Positions 22,314 to 29,147 of a stretch of 29,147 nt of DNA are shown here, piece after piece. The first letter of the stretch is position 1. Every line of letters starts with the position of its first letter. The DNA is from Candidatus Krumholzibacteriia bacterium (GTDB lineage Bacteria > Krumholzibacteriota > Krumholzibacteriia > LZORAL124-64-63), in contig JAUUYW010000002.1 of assembly GCA_030590265.1 (NCBI GenBank), positions 1-29,147 on the forward strand. The letters run 5' to 3'. The notes beneath the pieces were generated by a model that was given only the letters and a program-made list of their open reading frames with translations, was not told the origin of the DNA and ran no database searches. Both the position numbers and the translations under genes were made by a program.

Positions 22314-23585
22314 TCAGTCGTTGAAAGAACGGGCGCTGACATTCAGCAACAATCCGACTAAAATGGAACTGGTCAACAGATTGGACCCGCCGTAGCTGAT
22401 CAATGGTAAGGGCAAACCAGTCACAGGCATCAGCCCAGTAGTGATGGCCACATTGGTCACCACATGAAAAACAAAATAGGAAACCACACCAACCGCCACA
22501 AACCTGGCAAATGGCTGACGAGCCACCGACGCGTGGTGGATTCCCTGCCAAATCAGAACCAGAAAGAGAAGAAGCAGAATCGAAGCACCAAAAAGCCCCA
22601 ACTCCTCGCCCACCACCGAGAAAATAAAATCAGTGTGGCGTTCGGGTAAAAAAGCCAGGCCCTTTTGAGTTCCCTGCAAATAGTGGGTGCCAAACAAACC
22701 ACCCGAACCGATGGCCACCTTGGACTGAATCGCCTGGTAGCCTGTGCCAAAAGCGTCCCGAGTCGGGTCGAAGAAGGTGAGGATGCGCTCCTGCTGGTAG
22801 CCCATCAGTTTGTCCCAGAAAAATGGAATGCCAATACCGGTCATAATGTTGGCCAGCAGCAATACAACTGCCGATAAAATACTCAACCGGGCAAGATACA
22901 ATCCACCCAACAAGACCAGAAGATAGATGGCCCAGGGCCATGGGCTGGAAGCCACGGTTTCAGAATAAAAGCTGAAGATGGCGCTGGCCGCAGCGCTGGC
23001 AGCCCCCACCAGTAACAAACCAGGCACGCCATACCAGAAAACCAGACCCACCCAAACCGCAAGAAAGACCAGGCTGGTGCCCAAATCCGGTTCCCGCAAA
23101 ATCAGGGCCATGGGAAAAAAGGTCAGCAAGAGAGAGCCCATTGTGATTAGCAATTTCCGACCGCCATCGACGGTCCGGCCCAGGAGATGGGCCATCATCA
23201 GAATGTAGGCTATTTTGGCCAACTCTGACGGTTGGATTTTCATCGGCCCCAAAGCAAGCCATCGCTGGGCACCGGCAATTTTGGGTCCTATGGCCAGAGT
23301 AAGGCCCAACAACAACAGGGAAAATAAAAAAACAGGGACCGCAATGTTGTCCATATACCTCAAAGGAAAATGGGCGGCCACCAAAAGACCCAAAAAGCTA
23401 ATAACCAACCAAACCACCTGGTGCCAGAAAATCCCCTTGGAAACCCCGGGATCAAGTTTTTCATAAGGACCCTGGATGGGTTCGGTAACTGACCAGAGAA
23501 TAGCCAGACTCAAAAGGACCAGAAACAGCCAGGCCAGAAAGATCTTCTTATCCCCGGGAGGGGACAACATCATCAGGTAATTCAC
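22314..23585 (-). CDS. rodA: Rod-shape peptidoglycan glycosyltransferase RodA (SEDS family)
   Basis: Polymerises glycan strands from lipid II during elongation, together with PBP2. 423 residues, about ten membrane helices; signature stretches are PSELAKIAYILMMAH, REPDLGTSLVF, FLPERHTDFIFSVVGEELG and MPVTGLPLPLISYGGSN. The GTG at 23585 overlaps the mrdA stop (GTGA) and has GGAGG 7 bases upstream, which fixes the start. Its N-terminus has about 15 residues before the first helix. Adjacent mrdA is its partner enzyme. Confidence 0.95.
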   Translation of the reverse strand: MNYLMMLSPPGDKKIFLAWLFLVLLSLAILWSVTEPIQGPYEKLDPGVSKGIFWHQVVWLVISFLGLLVAAHFPLRYMDNIAVPVFLFSLLLLGLTLAIGPKIAGAQRWLALGPMKIQPSELAKIAYILMMAHLLGRTVDGGRKLLITMGSLLLTFFPMALILREPDLGTSLVFLAVWVGLVFWYGVPGLLLVGAASAAASAIFSFYSETVASSPWPWAIYLLVLLGGLYLARLSILSAVVLLLANIMTGIGIPFFWDKLMGYQQERILTFFDPTRDAFGTGYQAIQSKVAIGSGGLFGTHYLQGTQKGLAFLPERHTDFIFSVVGEELGLFGASILLLLFLVLIWQGIHHASVARQPFARFVAVGVVSYFVFHVVTNVAITTGLMPVTGLPLPLISYGGSNLLTSSILVGLLLNVSARSFND

Positions 23586-25384
23586 GATGGCCCCTCCTTT
23601 TTCAATTTGCCTGACTTGTTGTCCTGCATCAGTTCCAGACGGTCTTCGCCGGCAAACCATGAACGCAACCACTGGCCGGCAATGGGAGCAGCCTCGCTGC
23701 CGCCATGACCTGCGTTCTCCAGGATAATAGCCACAGCAACTTCCGGATTTTCCACTGGTGCGAAGCAAATAAACCAGGCATGGTCCTCACCGTGGGGATT
23801 TTGGGCCGTTCCGGTTTTGCCGGCTACGGAGAAGCTGTCCTGGCGGGCAGCCTTGCCAGTGCCCCGCCCAACCACCTGCCACATGGTTTCGCGGCACCAT
23901 TGCAAATGAGCTTCTTTGAAGGGCAACGCTGGCGGCTTTTCATGATCCGGGGCAGGGTTCAAAACAAATGTGGGATCAGGTGTGCGCCCTGAAGTGGCGA
24001 TTCGGGCTGTCAGCAGGGCCATCTGCAAGGGTGTCACCAGAATTTCTCCCTGGCCAATGCTGTTGTTGAGCAAAACACCCCGGGTCCACCGTCGTTTGCC
24101 AAAAAGTTCATCGTAATATTCGGTGTCGGGAATATTTCCGCTTGCCTCGGAAGGAAAGATATCAGAGACCGGCCGACCCATGCCAAAAGCCCTGGCAGCA
24201 GCAGCCAATTGATCAATTTCCATGAGCAATCCCAGTTGATAATAATAAGTATCACACGAAAAAACCATGGCTTCGGTGTGGTCTATTAATCCATGTCCAC
24301 TGCGTTTCCAGCAGCGAAAATATCGATTGCCGAAATCCATGCCACCAGGGCATGGTTCCAGCACCGTATTGGTATCAATGACACCCAAAGCCAGACCCGC
24401 CAAACTGGTGATACTTTTGTAAATGGAAGCGGGTGGATAAGTGGCCTGAACAATCCTGTTGAAAAATGGTTTGGCCGGATCATCAATCAGTGCCTTCCAC
24501 TGGGCAGAACTGAGGCTCATGGTCATCATGTTGGAATCGAAGGATGGTTTGCTGGATGCGGCCAGAACTTCACCGGTGCCCACGGAAATGGCCACCCCGC
24601 AGCCGACACCATCGCCAAGGGCCTGGTCCATGGCCGTTTGCAAAGAAAGGGAAATAGTCATGGCCACATCTGCACCGGGCTCCACCTCACTGAGCCAGAT
24701 GGTTCTCCGGCCCACAATCCGGTTGGAGGCATTGACTTCTTCAAGCTTCAAACCATCACGTCCCCGCAAATGGTTTTCCAGAGCCAATTCAACTCCCTGT
24801 TTGCCGATCAAATCACCCAGTCGATAGCCCCTGCCACCAGCGGTGGTGTCCAGATCGGCCTGGTCCACTTCCCCGACATATCCAACCAGATGAGAAAGCA
24901 TGGAACCAAAGAGATACCTTCGTCGAGGTCGGGATTCCACCCGCACACCAGGGAGTTGCCGCGCTCTTTCCTGCACCGCACAAATCCGGGACATTGATGC
25001 GTTGGCCACCAGGGTCAGGCGGCGCCGGCCTTTCTTTTTTTGGTGTCTGAGACGCTCAAGAGTTTCTTCCCTAGGCAATTCAAACCAGCGCAATAGACGA
25101 TCCAAGGTGCTGTCCGGTTGATCCGACGAAAGGACGGAGCGCGGCAGGGAAATATCCGCAATGTAAAGATTGTCAGCCAGGATGGTGCCGTAGCGATCGG
25201 TGATCCGTCCCCGAGGTGCTGAAACGGGAAAACGCACCTGACGGTTTTCCAGGGCTTGCTCCTGGTAAAAACCATGACGCAAAACCATCATATAAAAAAG
25301 ATTTCCGGTCAGGATCAGAAAGAGTGCTAGCACCACAATGCGGAAAACCCTCTGGCGCAGCAGTAGGTCCTGGTCGGAGTTCAT
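23582..25384 (-). CDS. mrdA: Penicillin-binding protein 2 (class B transpeptidase)
   Basis: Cross-links peptidoglycan in the elongation complex; beta-lactam target. 600 residues: short cytosolic head, one membrane anchor (about 14-35), dimerisation/pedestal domain (55-245), and the transpeptidase domain with active-site SIYK (Ser320-Lys323), SCD (376-378, the SxD form usual in PBP2) and KTG (523-525, AGKTGTAQ). A basic stretch occurs at 115-123 (QKKKGRRRL). ATG begins directly after the mreD stop, with GGAGG upstream, and the gene overlaps rodA by 4 bases. Order mreBCD-mrdA-rodA is the classical elongasome cluster. Confidence 0.96.
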   Translation of the reverse strand: MNSDQDLLLRQRVFRIVVLALFLILTGNLFYMMVLRHGFYQEQALENRQVRFPVSAPRGRITDRYGTILADNLYIADISLPRSVLSSDQPDSTLDRLLRWFELPREETLERLRHQKKKGRRRLTLVANASMSRICAVQERARQLPGVRVESRPRRRYLFGSMLSHLVGYVGEVDQADLDTTAGGRGYRLGDLIGKQGVELALENHLRGRDGLKLEEVNASNRIVGRRTIWLSEVEPGADVAMTISLSLQTAMDQALGDGVGCGVAISVGTGEVLAASSKPSFDSNMMTMSLSSAQWKALIDDPAKPFFNRIVQATYPPASIYKSITSLAGLALGVIDTNTVLEPCPGGMDFGNRYFRCWKRSGHGLIDHTEAMVFSCDTYYYQLGLLMEIDQLAAAARAFGMGRPVSDIFPSEASGNIPDTEYYDELFGKRRWTRGVLLNNSIGQGEILVTPLQMALLTARIATSGRTPDPTFVLNPAPDHEKPPALPFKEAHLQWCRETMWQVVGRGTGKAARQDSFSVAGKTGTAQNPHGEDHAWFICFAPVENPEVAVAIILENAGHGGSEAAPIAGQWLRSWFAGEDRLELMQDNKSGKLKKEGPS

Positions 25385-25876
25385 TTAGTCCTCCTGCCCC
25401 ATGATACCCCACATATCGGCCAGACGAATAATCAGAACACCGGCGATTCCGGAGTACAAAGCCACCGGCAGGCTTTGAGTCAGGAAAGGTCTCAAAAAAC
25501 CTTCATCCACAAAGCGACTCTGCACCAGCAGAAAAACCAGGTCATGGGCCAGGACAGCCAGAGCCACCACCACTCCTTCAACAACCGGAAGCCCGTGAAC
25601 CAATCGACTGCGCAGAGAACCAAGACTGAAACCCAGAGTGCATTTGCAGAGAGCATGCAATCCCAAAAGAGCGGGATTGGAAAGATCCTGCACCAGTCCC
25701 AGAAGAAATCCGCCAACAGTGCCGGGCATGGGACCGGCGGCCAGAGACAAGACAACCAAAGAGATGAGGGAAAAATCGGGAGATACCCCACGAATGCTTA
25801 TCATAGGAGAAATCATTGTATCACCGATGAAAGCGACCATTATCCATATCAGGGTTGTGCGCAGAAAATACCTCAT
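25385..25876 (-). CDS. mreD: Rod shape-determining protein MreD
   Basis: Integral membrane part of the elongasome. 163 residues with about five membrane helices; MreD sequences are weakly conserved, but size, helix pattern (GVSPDFSLISLVVLSLAAG, GTVGGFLLGLVQDL) and place between mreC and mrdA support the call. ATG at 25876 overlaps the mreC stop as ATGA, with GGAGG 9 bases upstream; upstream in-frame codons are mreC shadow. Confidence 0.93.
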   Translation of the reverse strand: MRYFLRTTLIWIMVAFIGDTMISPMISIRGVSPDFSLISLVVLSLAAGPMPGTVGGFLLGLVQDLSNPALLGLHALCKCTLGFSLGSLRSRLVHGLPVVEGVVVALAVLAHDLVFLLVQSRFVDEGFLRPFLTQSLPVALYSGIAGVLIIRLADMWGIMGQED

Positions 25877-26730
25877 GGTGTATTTCCTCCCGCATCCTCT
25901 TGACTCCTGTCGGACCAATAGGGCAGCACAACAAATACAGTCTCGTTGTAGTCGAATTTTGCGGACGCCTGAACGACAATTTCCTTGAAAATCATTTCGG
26001 AGGGGGAAGAAACCTGAGAAACAACACCGACAGGGAATCCACGCAGGGTGCGGTCACCAAGACCTTCAAATCCACCTTCGCGAATTTCGGCAATGCCGGA
26101 GGTGATCACCAAATCGCCTACTTGGATGTCTTCGTCCCGCCCAACCATTTCCAGGACAAATCGGTCAGCTCGAGGATGCAAGACACCCAGCAAACCGGTG
26201 CGGTCCAATTCCACACCCAAAGCGAAATCCGGGGCCGAAAGCAGTTCAACCCAGGCTTCATTGCCACTGATCACCGTGCGCAAACGTCCCAGATATCCTT
26301 TGCTGGAAATGACCGGTTGCCACGGTTGCCAATTCACCGGCACCAGACTTTGAATCTTGATCATGGTGGCAAATCGACTGCGCTGGCGCATGATCACCCG
26401 GCAAGGAACCAGCTCTCCTTCGAACCCCGGGTCAAGAGCCGGTCCCGCCATGCGGTTCGCATCCCTGACCATACGGTCGCCGGTTTCAGCCATCAACTCC
26501 AGTTCGACCACGCGCTCCCGCAACCAGGCATTTTCATCCCTGGTGCGCACAACATCTTCACCAAAATTGCGCACTTGCCAATAGGGAGAGGTCAACACCA
26601 TACCCAGGCGGTCGGCTACCCGAATCCGATTTTCAGTTGGTAACGCCAAAAGAACAATGGAGAGACTCAGGCAGATAATGAGAACCATCACTGAGGTCTT
26701 GCCGGATACTTCTGCCGGCCGGCGAAGCAT
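25873..26730 (-). CDS. mreC: Rod shape-determining protein MreC
   Basis: Periplasmic scaffold of the elongasome that activates PBP2. 285 residues: membrane helix about 14-30, a coiled-coil stretch (about 55-95, RTRDENAWLRERVVELELMAE), then the beta-barrel pair (SKGYLGRLRTV, GDLVITSGIAEI, FPVGVVSQV). The loop before FPVGVV holds about 14 residues (REGGFEGLGDRT..) where most relatives have only a few, giving a slightly enlarged C-terminal barrel loop. ATG start, 3 bases after mreB. Confidence 0.94.
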   Translation of the reverse strand: MLRRPAEVSGKTSVMVLIICLSLSIVLLALPTENRIRVADRLGMVLTSPYWQVRNFGEDVVRTRDENAWLRERVVELELMAETGDRMVRDANRMAGPALDPGFEGELVPCRVIMRQRSRFATMIKIQSLVPVNWQPWQPVISSKGYLGRLRTVISGNEAWVELLSAPDFALGVELDRTGLLGVLHPRADRFVLEMVGRDEDIQVGDLVITSGIAEIREGGFEGLGDRTLRGFPVGVVSQVSSPSEMIFKEIVVQASAKFDYNETVFVVLPYWSDRSQEDAGGNTP

Positions 26731-26733
26731 GGT

Positions 26734-27768
26734 CTAGCTCCGCCCACCGGGCATGATTACGGGGCGATACTTTTCAAAATCATCAAGAATTTTACCGGTA
26801 CCCAAGACCACACAGAAAAGAGGATCGTCCATCAGGTTGATGGGAAGGTCGGTTTGTTCACGCAGCAACTCAGGCAAGCCTTTGAGCAGGGCACCGCCGC
26901 CAGTGACAACAATACCACGGTCCTTGATATCAGCTGCCAATTCGGGAGGCGTTTGTTCCAGGCTCTGCTTCAAGGCATCGCAAATAGCTTGAATGGGCTC
27001 TTGCAGGGCTTCACGAATTTCCATGGAAGAAATTTTCAGGGTTTTGGGCACACCCGAAACCTGATACAGCCCCTTGACCTCCATCTCGATTTCTTCGTCG
27101 AATTTGTGGGCCGAGCCGATAGTCTTTTTGATATTCTCGGCAGTTTGGTCACCGATCAACAGGTTGTGGTTCTTTTTGATGTAGTTGACGATGGCTTCAT
27201 CCAGCTCATCTCCACCAACCCTGATACTCGTATCACAAACAATTCCATTGAGCGCAATGACAGCAATTTCTGTGGTGCCACCACCAATATCAATAATCAT
27301 GTTGCCGCTGGGTTGATCCACGGGCAAGCCCACCCCGATAGCCGCGGCCATAGGCTCAGCCACCAGAAAGACTTCCCGGGCTCCAGCATGCTTGGCACTG
27401 TCGCGCACAGCTCGCTTTTCCACTTCGGTGATACCACTGGGCACACAAACGACAATGCGCGGAGCAATAAAATGGCGTTTCTTCTGGGCCATTTTGATGA
27501 ACTCACGAAGCATAAATTCGGTGACTTCAAAATCGGCAATCACGCCGTCCTTCATGGGACGAATGGCAGCAATACGATCTGGAGTCTTGCCAAGCATGGC
27601 TTTGGCCTCGGCACCGACCGCATAGACTTTGCCAGTGGTTTTATCCAATGCCACCACCGATGGCTGGTTCAAGACGATGCCTTTACCCTTGATATAAACC
27701 AAAGTATTGGCGGTTCCCAAATCGATGGCGATGTCATTGGTAAACATTGCCTGCAGGCGTTTCAACAT
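26734..27768 (-). CDS. mreB: Rod shape-determining actin-like protein MreB
   Basis: Bacterial actin that guides cell-wall elongation. 344 residues with phosphate 1 motif AIDLGTANTLVY, VCVPSGITEVEKRAV, phosphate 2 motif MIIDIGGGTTEIAV, VGGDELDEAIVNYIK and adenosine motif IVVTGGGALLKGLPELL; normal family length. ATG with AAGGA 7 bases upstream. The 82-base gap to radC holds no promoter close to consensus; either a weak promoter or read-through from radC drives the operon. Confidence 0.97.
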   Translation of the reverse strand: MLKRLQAMFTNDIAIDLGTANTLVYIKGKGIVLNQPSVVALDKTTGKVYAVGAEAKAMLGKTPDRIAAIRPMKDGVIADFEVTEFMLREFIKMAQKKRHFIAPRIVVCVPSGITEVEKRAVRDSAKHAGAREVFLVAEPMAAAIGVGLPVDQPSGNMIIDIGGGTTEIAVIALNGIVCDTSIRVGGDELDEAIVNYIKKNHNLLIGDQTAENIKKTIGSAHKFDEEIEMEVKGLYQVSGVPKTLKISSMEIREALQEPIQAICDALKQSLEQTPPELAADIKDRGIVVTGGGALLKGLPELLREQTDLPINLMDDPLFCVVLGTGKILDDFEKYRPVIMPGGRS

Positions 27769-27850
27769 TTGTGATTCCTTCCACGATTCCTGCTCAGATT
27801 CTCTCAGAAGCTGGCCCGCATCATTCCTTGATCACGGCCGGCCAACCAAA

Positions 27851-28567
27851 CTACCGGATGCTAACAATCTCCACATCGCCGGCCACCAGGTGATCCAGCA
27901 ACGAAATACCTAAAATTCGACCACACCGATCCAGTCGGGCGGTCAATTCCAAATCGTCGCAGCTGGGCTTGGGGCATCCCGAAGGGTGATTATGGGCCAC
28001 TATCACCGCCGCAGCTGACATTCCGATAGCACTTTTAAAAACTTCCCGGGGATGAACCAGGGAGGCGTTGAGAGTGCCGATTGAGACAGTTTCAACCCCT
28101 CGAACACGATGCCTCGTATCGAGATAAAGCGCCAGGAACCGCTCCTTGTCAAGGCCCTGAAATTCCCGCCGCAAAAGAGGATGCAAATCTTCAGGTCTTT
28201 GAACAGCTATTCCGGAAGACTCAACTTGCGCCTGAGCCCGCCAGCCCAACTCAAAAGCGGAGAGCAAGCGGCGTGCCCGAGTCACTGAAACACCTGCCTG
28301 CCTAGCCAAAACGGCCACCGGAATGGTTGACAAGCGGCTCAGATCGGGCCATTGCCGGCAAATCCTGCTGGCGATGGCCAAAGCGGGAACGCCCCCACCA
28401 GATCCTAGAATGAGAGCCAGAAGCTCCTCATCACCCAAAGAACTAGCTCCGAACCTGTCCAGACGCCGTCGGGCCTCCTGGGCCACCGGTAGCGAACTTT
28501 CCGCACCAGGGGATTCAAATATTTTCCGCTGTCCCGGAACCTCGGCCAAATTGTTGACTCTAAACAT
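27851..28567 (-). CDS. radC: RadC-family JAB/MPN-domain protein
   Basis: 238 residues: an N-terminal helix-hairpin-helix-like part (GDEELLALILGSG.., AVLARQAGVSVTRARRLLSAFEL) and a C-terminal JAB metalloprotease-like domain with EVFKSAI, AHNHPSG and the late Asp of DDLELTARL. Despite the name, a DNA-repair role is doubtful in the family and the biochemical job is unknown. ATG at 28567 with AGGGTG just upstream (spacing short). It sits directly ahead of mreB, a common neighbourhood. Confidence 0.92.
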   Translation of the reverse strand: MFRVNNLAEVPGQRKIFESPGAESSLPVAQEARRRLDRFGASSLGDEELLALILGSGGGVPALAIASRICRQWPDLSRLSTIPVAVLARQAGVSVTRARRLLSAFELGWRAQAQVESSGIAVQRPEDLHPLLRREFQGLDKERFLALYLDTRHRVRGVETVSIGTLNASLVHPREVFKSAIGMSAAAVIVAHNHPSGCPKPSCDDLELTARLDRCGRILGISLLDHLVAGDVEIVSIR

Positions 28568-28709
28568 GATTCACCCTACCGGGAGGTAGCTCTAAAGTAT
28601 CGCAGAAACAGCATTGGGGCAACGTCTGATCTTGTCCCCTGAGATACCCTGGGGTATTGTTGTTTCCACAGTAGCCCCCAAAAGGAACCGTCTATCAAAG
28701 GAATCGATT
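28568..28709. other. Divergent radC/lysC intergenic region
   Basis: 142 bases. Contains a possible lysC promoter with a dyad in its spacer (28632-28660), and on the minus strand only a weak radC promoter candidate (TTGCCC..TACTTT). Too short for a lysine riboswitch. Confidence 0.55.
28632..28660 (+). promoter_or_regulatory. Possible lysC promoter with dyad in the spacer
   Basis: -35 TTGTCC (28632-28637), 17-base spacer, -10 TATTGT (28655-28660); four of six bases match in each box. A dyad ATACCC-TG-GGGTAT (28644-28657) covers the spacer and the first half of the -10, a typical place for a repressor. Confidence 0.35.
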
Positions 28710-29147
28710 TTGTCCTCCAACGACCATGCCATCCCAGACAACATTCTGGTCCGCAAATATGGTGGTTCCAGCCTGGCCAATGTGCAGCGCATCCGGGCCG
28801 TTGCCCAGGAGATTGCCCTGACCCGTCAACAGGGGCACTCCCTGGTGGTGGTTGTCAGCGCCATGGGCACAACCACCAACGAATTGGAAGAAATGGCCAG
28901 ACAGGCCAGCGCACGCCCTTCCCGCAGGGAATTGGACATGCTGCTCTCGGTGGGCGAACGCATCACCATGAGCCTGCTGTCGATGATTCTTGAAGATGAA
29001 GGCTGCCCATCCATCAGCTTCACCGGGAGCCAATGCGGCATTATCACCGATACAAGCCACACCGACGCCCGCATCCTGCGCGTCACCGCCGAACGGGTTC
29101 GCGAGGCTCTCAACAAAGGCCAAGTGGTGGTTGTGGCCGGCTTCCAG
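28710..29147 (+). CDS. lysC: Aspartate kinase, N-terminal part (cut by window edge)
   Basis: First step of the lysine/threonine/methionine branch: phosphorylates aspartate. The visible 146 codons, open to the end of the window, show the signature KYGGSSL (16-22), VVVVSAMGTTTNEL, LDMLLSVGERITMSLLS, SFTGSQCGIITD and VVVVAGFQ. ACT regulatory domains, if any, lie beyond the edge, so it cannot be said whether this is a single-function kinase or fused to homoserine dehydrogenase. Start is TTG with AAAGGA 7 bases upstream. The gene symbol is by similarity; several paralogue names exist. Confidence 0.92.
   Translation, partial: MSSNDHAIPDNILVRKYGGSSLANVQRIRAVAQEIALTRQQGHSLVVVVSAMGTTTNELEEMARQASARPSRRELDMLLSVGERITMSLLSMILEDEGCPSISFTGSQCGIITDTSHTDARILRVTAERVREALNKGQVVVVAGFQ

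Noticed and set aside
28568..28709. Lysine riboswitch ahead of the aspartate kinase
   Set aside because: The gap is 142 bases and shared with the radC promoter side, too short for the roughly 170-base lysine aptamer; no aptamer-like five-helix layout seen.

Overview
This is a gene-dense, moderately GC-rich bacterial chromosome segment. It is mostly housekeeping genes on the minus strand in tight operons, with many 4-base stop/start overlaps. The organism appears diderm: there is a secreted protein ending in a FlgD-Ig/T9SS-type C-terminal domain and a signal-peptide beta-barrel candidate. It is probably rod-shaped, since it has mreBCD, mrdA and rodA. The CotH/lamin-tail/FlgD-Ig architecture, the PASTA-only protein between rsmB and rpe, the EF-G-like factor and the lysine-rich histone-like protein together suggest an FCB-related candidate phylum (Krumholzibacteriota or Eisenbacteria type). 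That placement is inference. TTG start codons are unusually common: about 9 of 29 genes.

Layout, left to right. (1) 1-7938, minus: ruvB-queA-tgt-yajC-def-fmt-rsmB-PASTA protein-rpe (rpe is cut by the window edge). This run joins Holliday-junction migration, queuosine tRNA modification, a Sec accessory subunit, N-formyl-methionine handling and rRNA methylation. (2) 7939-11792: a divergent intergenic region rich in inverted repeats, a plus-strand secreted CotH-family protein, and a convergent zinc-ribbon SAM methyltransferase. This block separates ruvB from ruvCA. (3) 11903-15872, minus: EF-G-like GTPase-yebC-ruvC-ruvA. (4) 15873-16287 is gene-free; 16288-17190 (plus) encodes an exported probable outer-membrane barrel and ends at a strong bidirectional terminator. 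(5) 17287-17643, minus: a Lys/Ala/Val pentad-repeat histone-like protein with its own promoter. (6) 17807-19758, minus: pgk-secG-tRNA-Leu(GAG), with a near-consensus promoter before pgk and a terminator after the tRNA. (7) 19755-28567, minus: radC, mreB-mreC-mreD-mrdA-rodA-lgt-aroE-comF, covering cell elongation, lipoprotein maturation and shikimate synthesis. (8) 28710 to the end, plus: the N-terminal part of an aspartate kinase.

No mobile element, CRISPR array, rRNA or clear defence system was found. The points most worth a second look are: the block that splits the ruv cluster and its repeat-rich upstream region; the EF-G-like protein whose G4 motif reads NRMG instead of NKxD; the PASTA-only protein where a PASTA kinase often sits; the repeat-expanding histone-like gene and its unusual leader; and the dyads in the pgk-secG gap.
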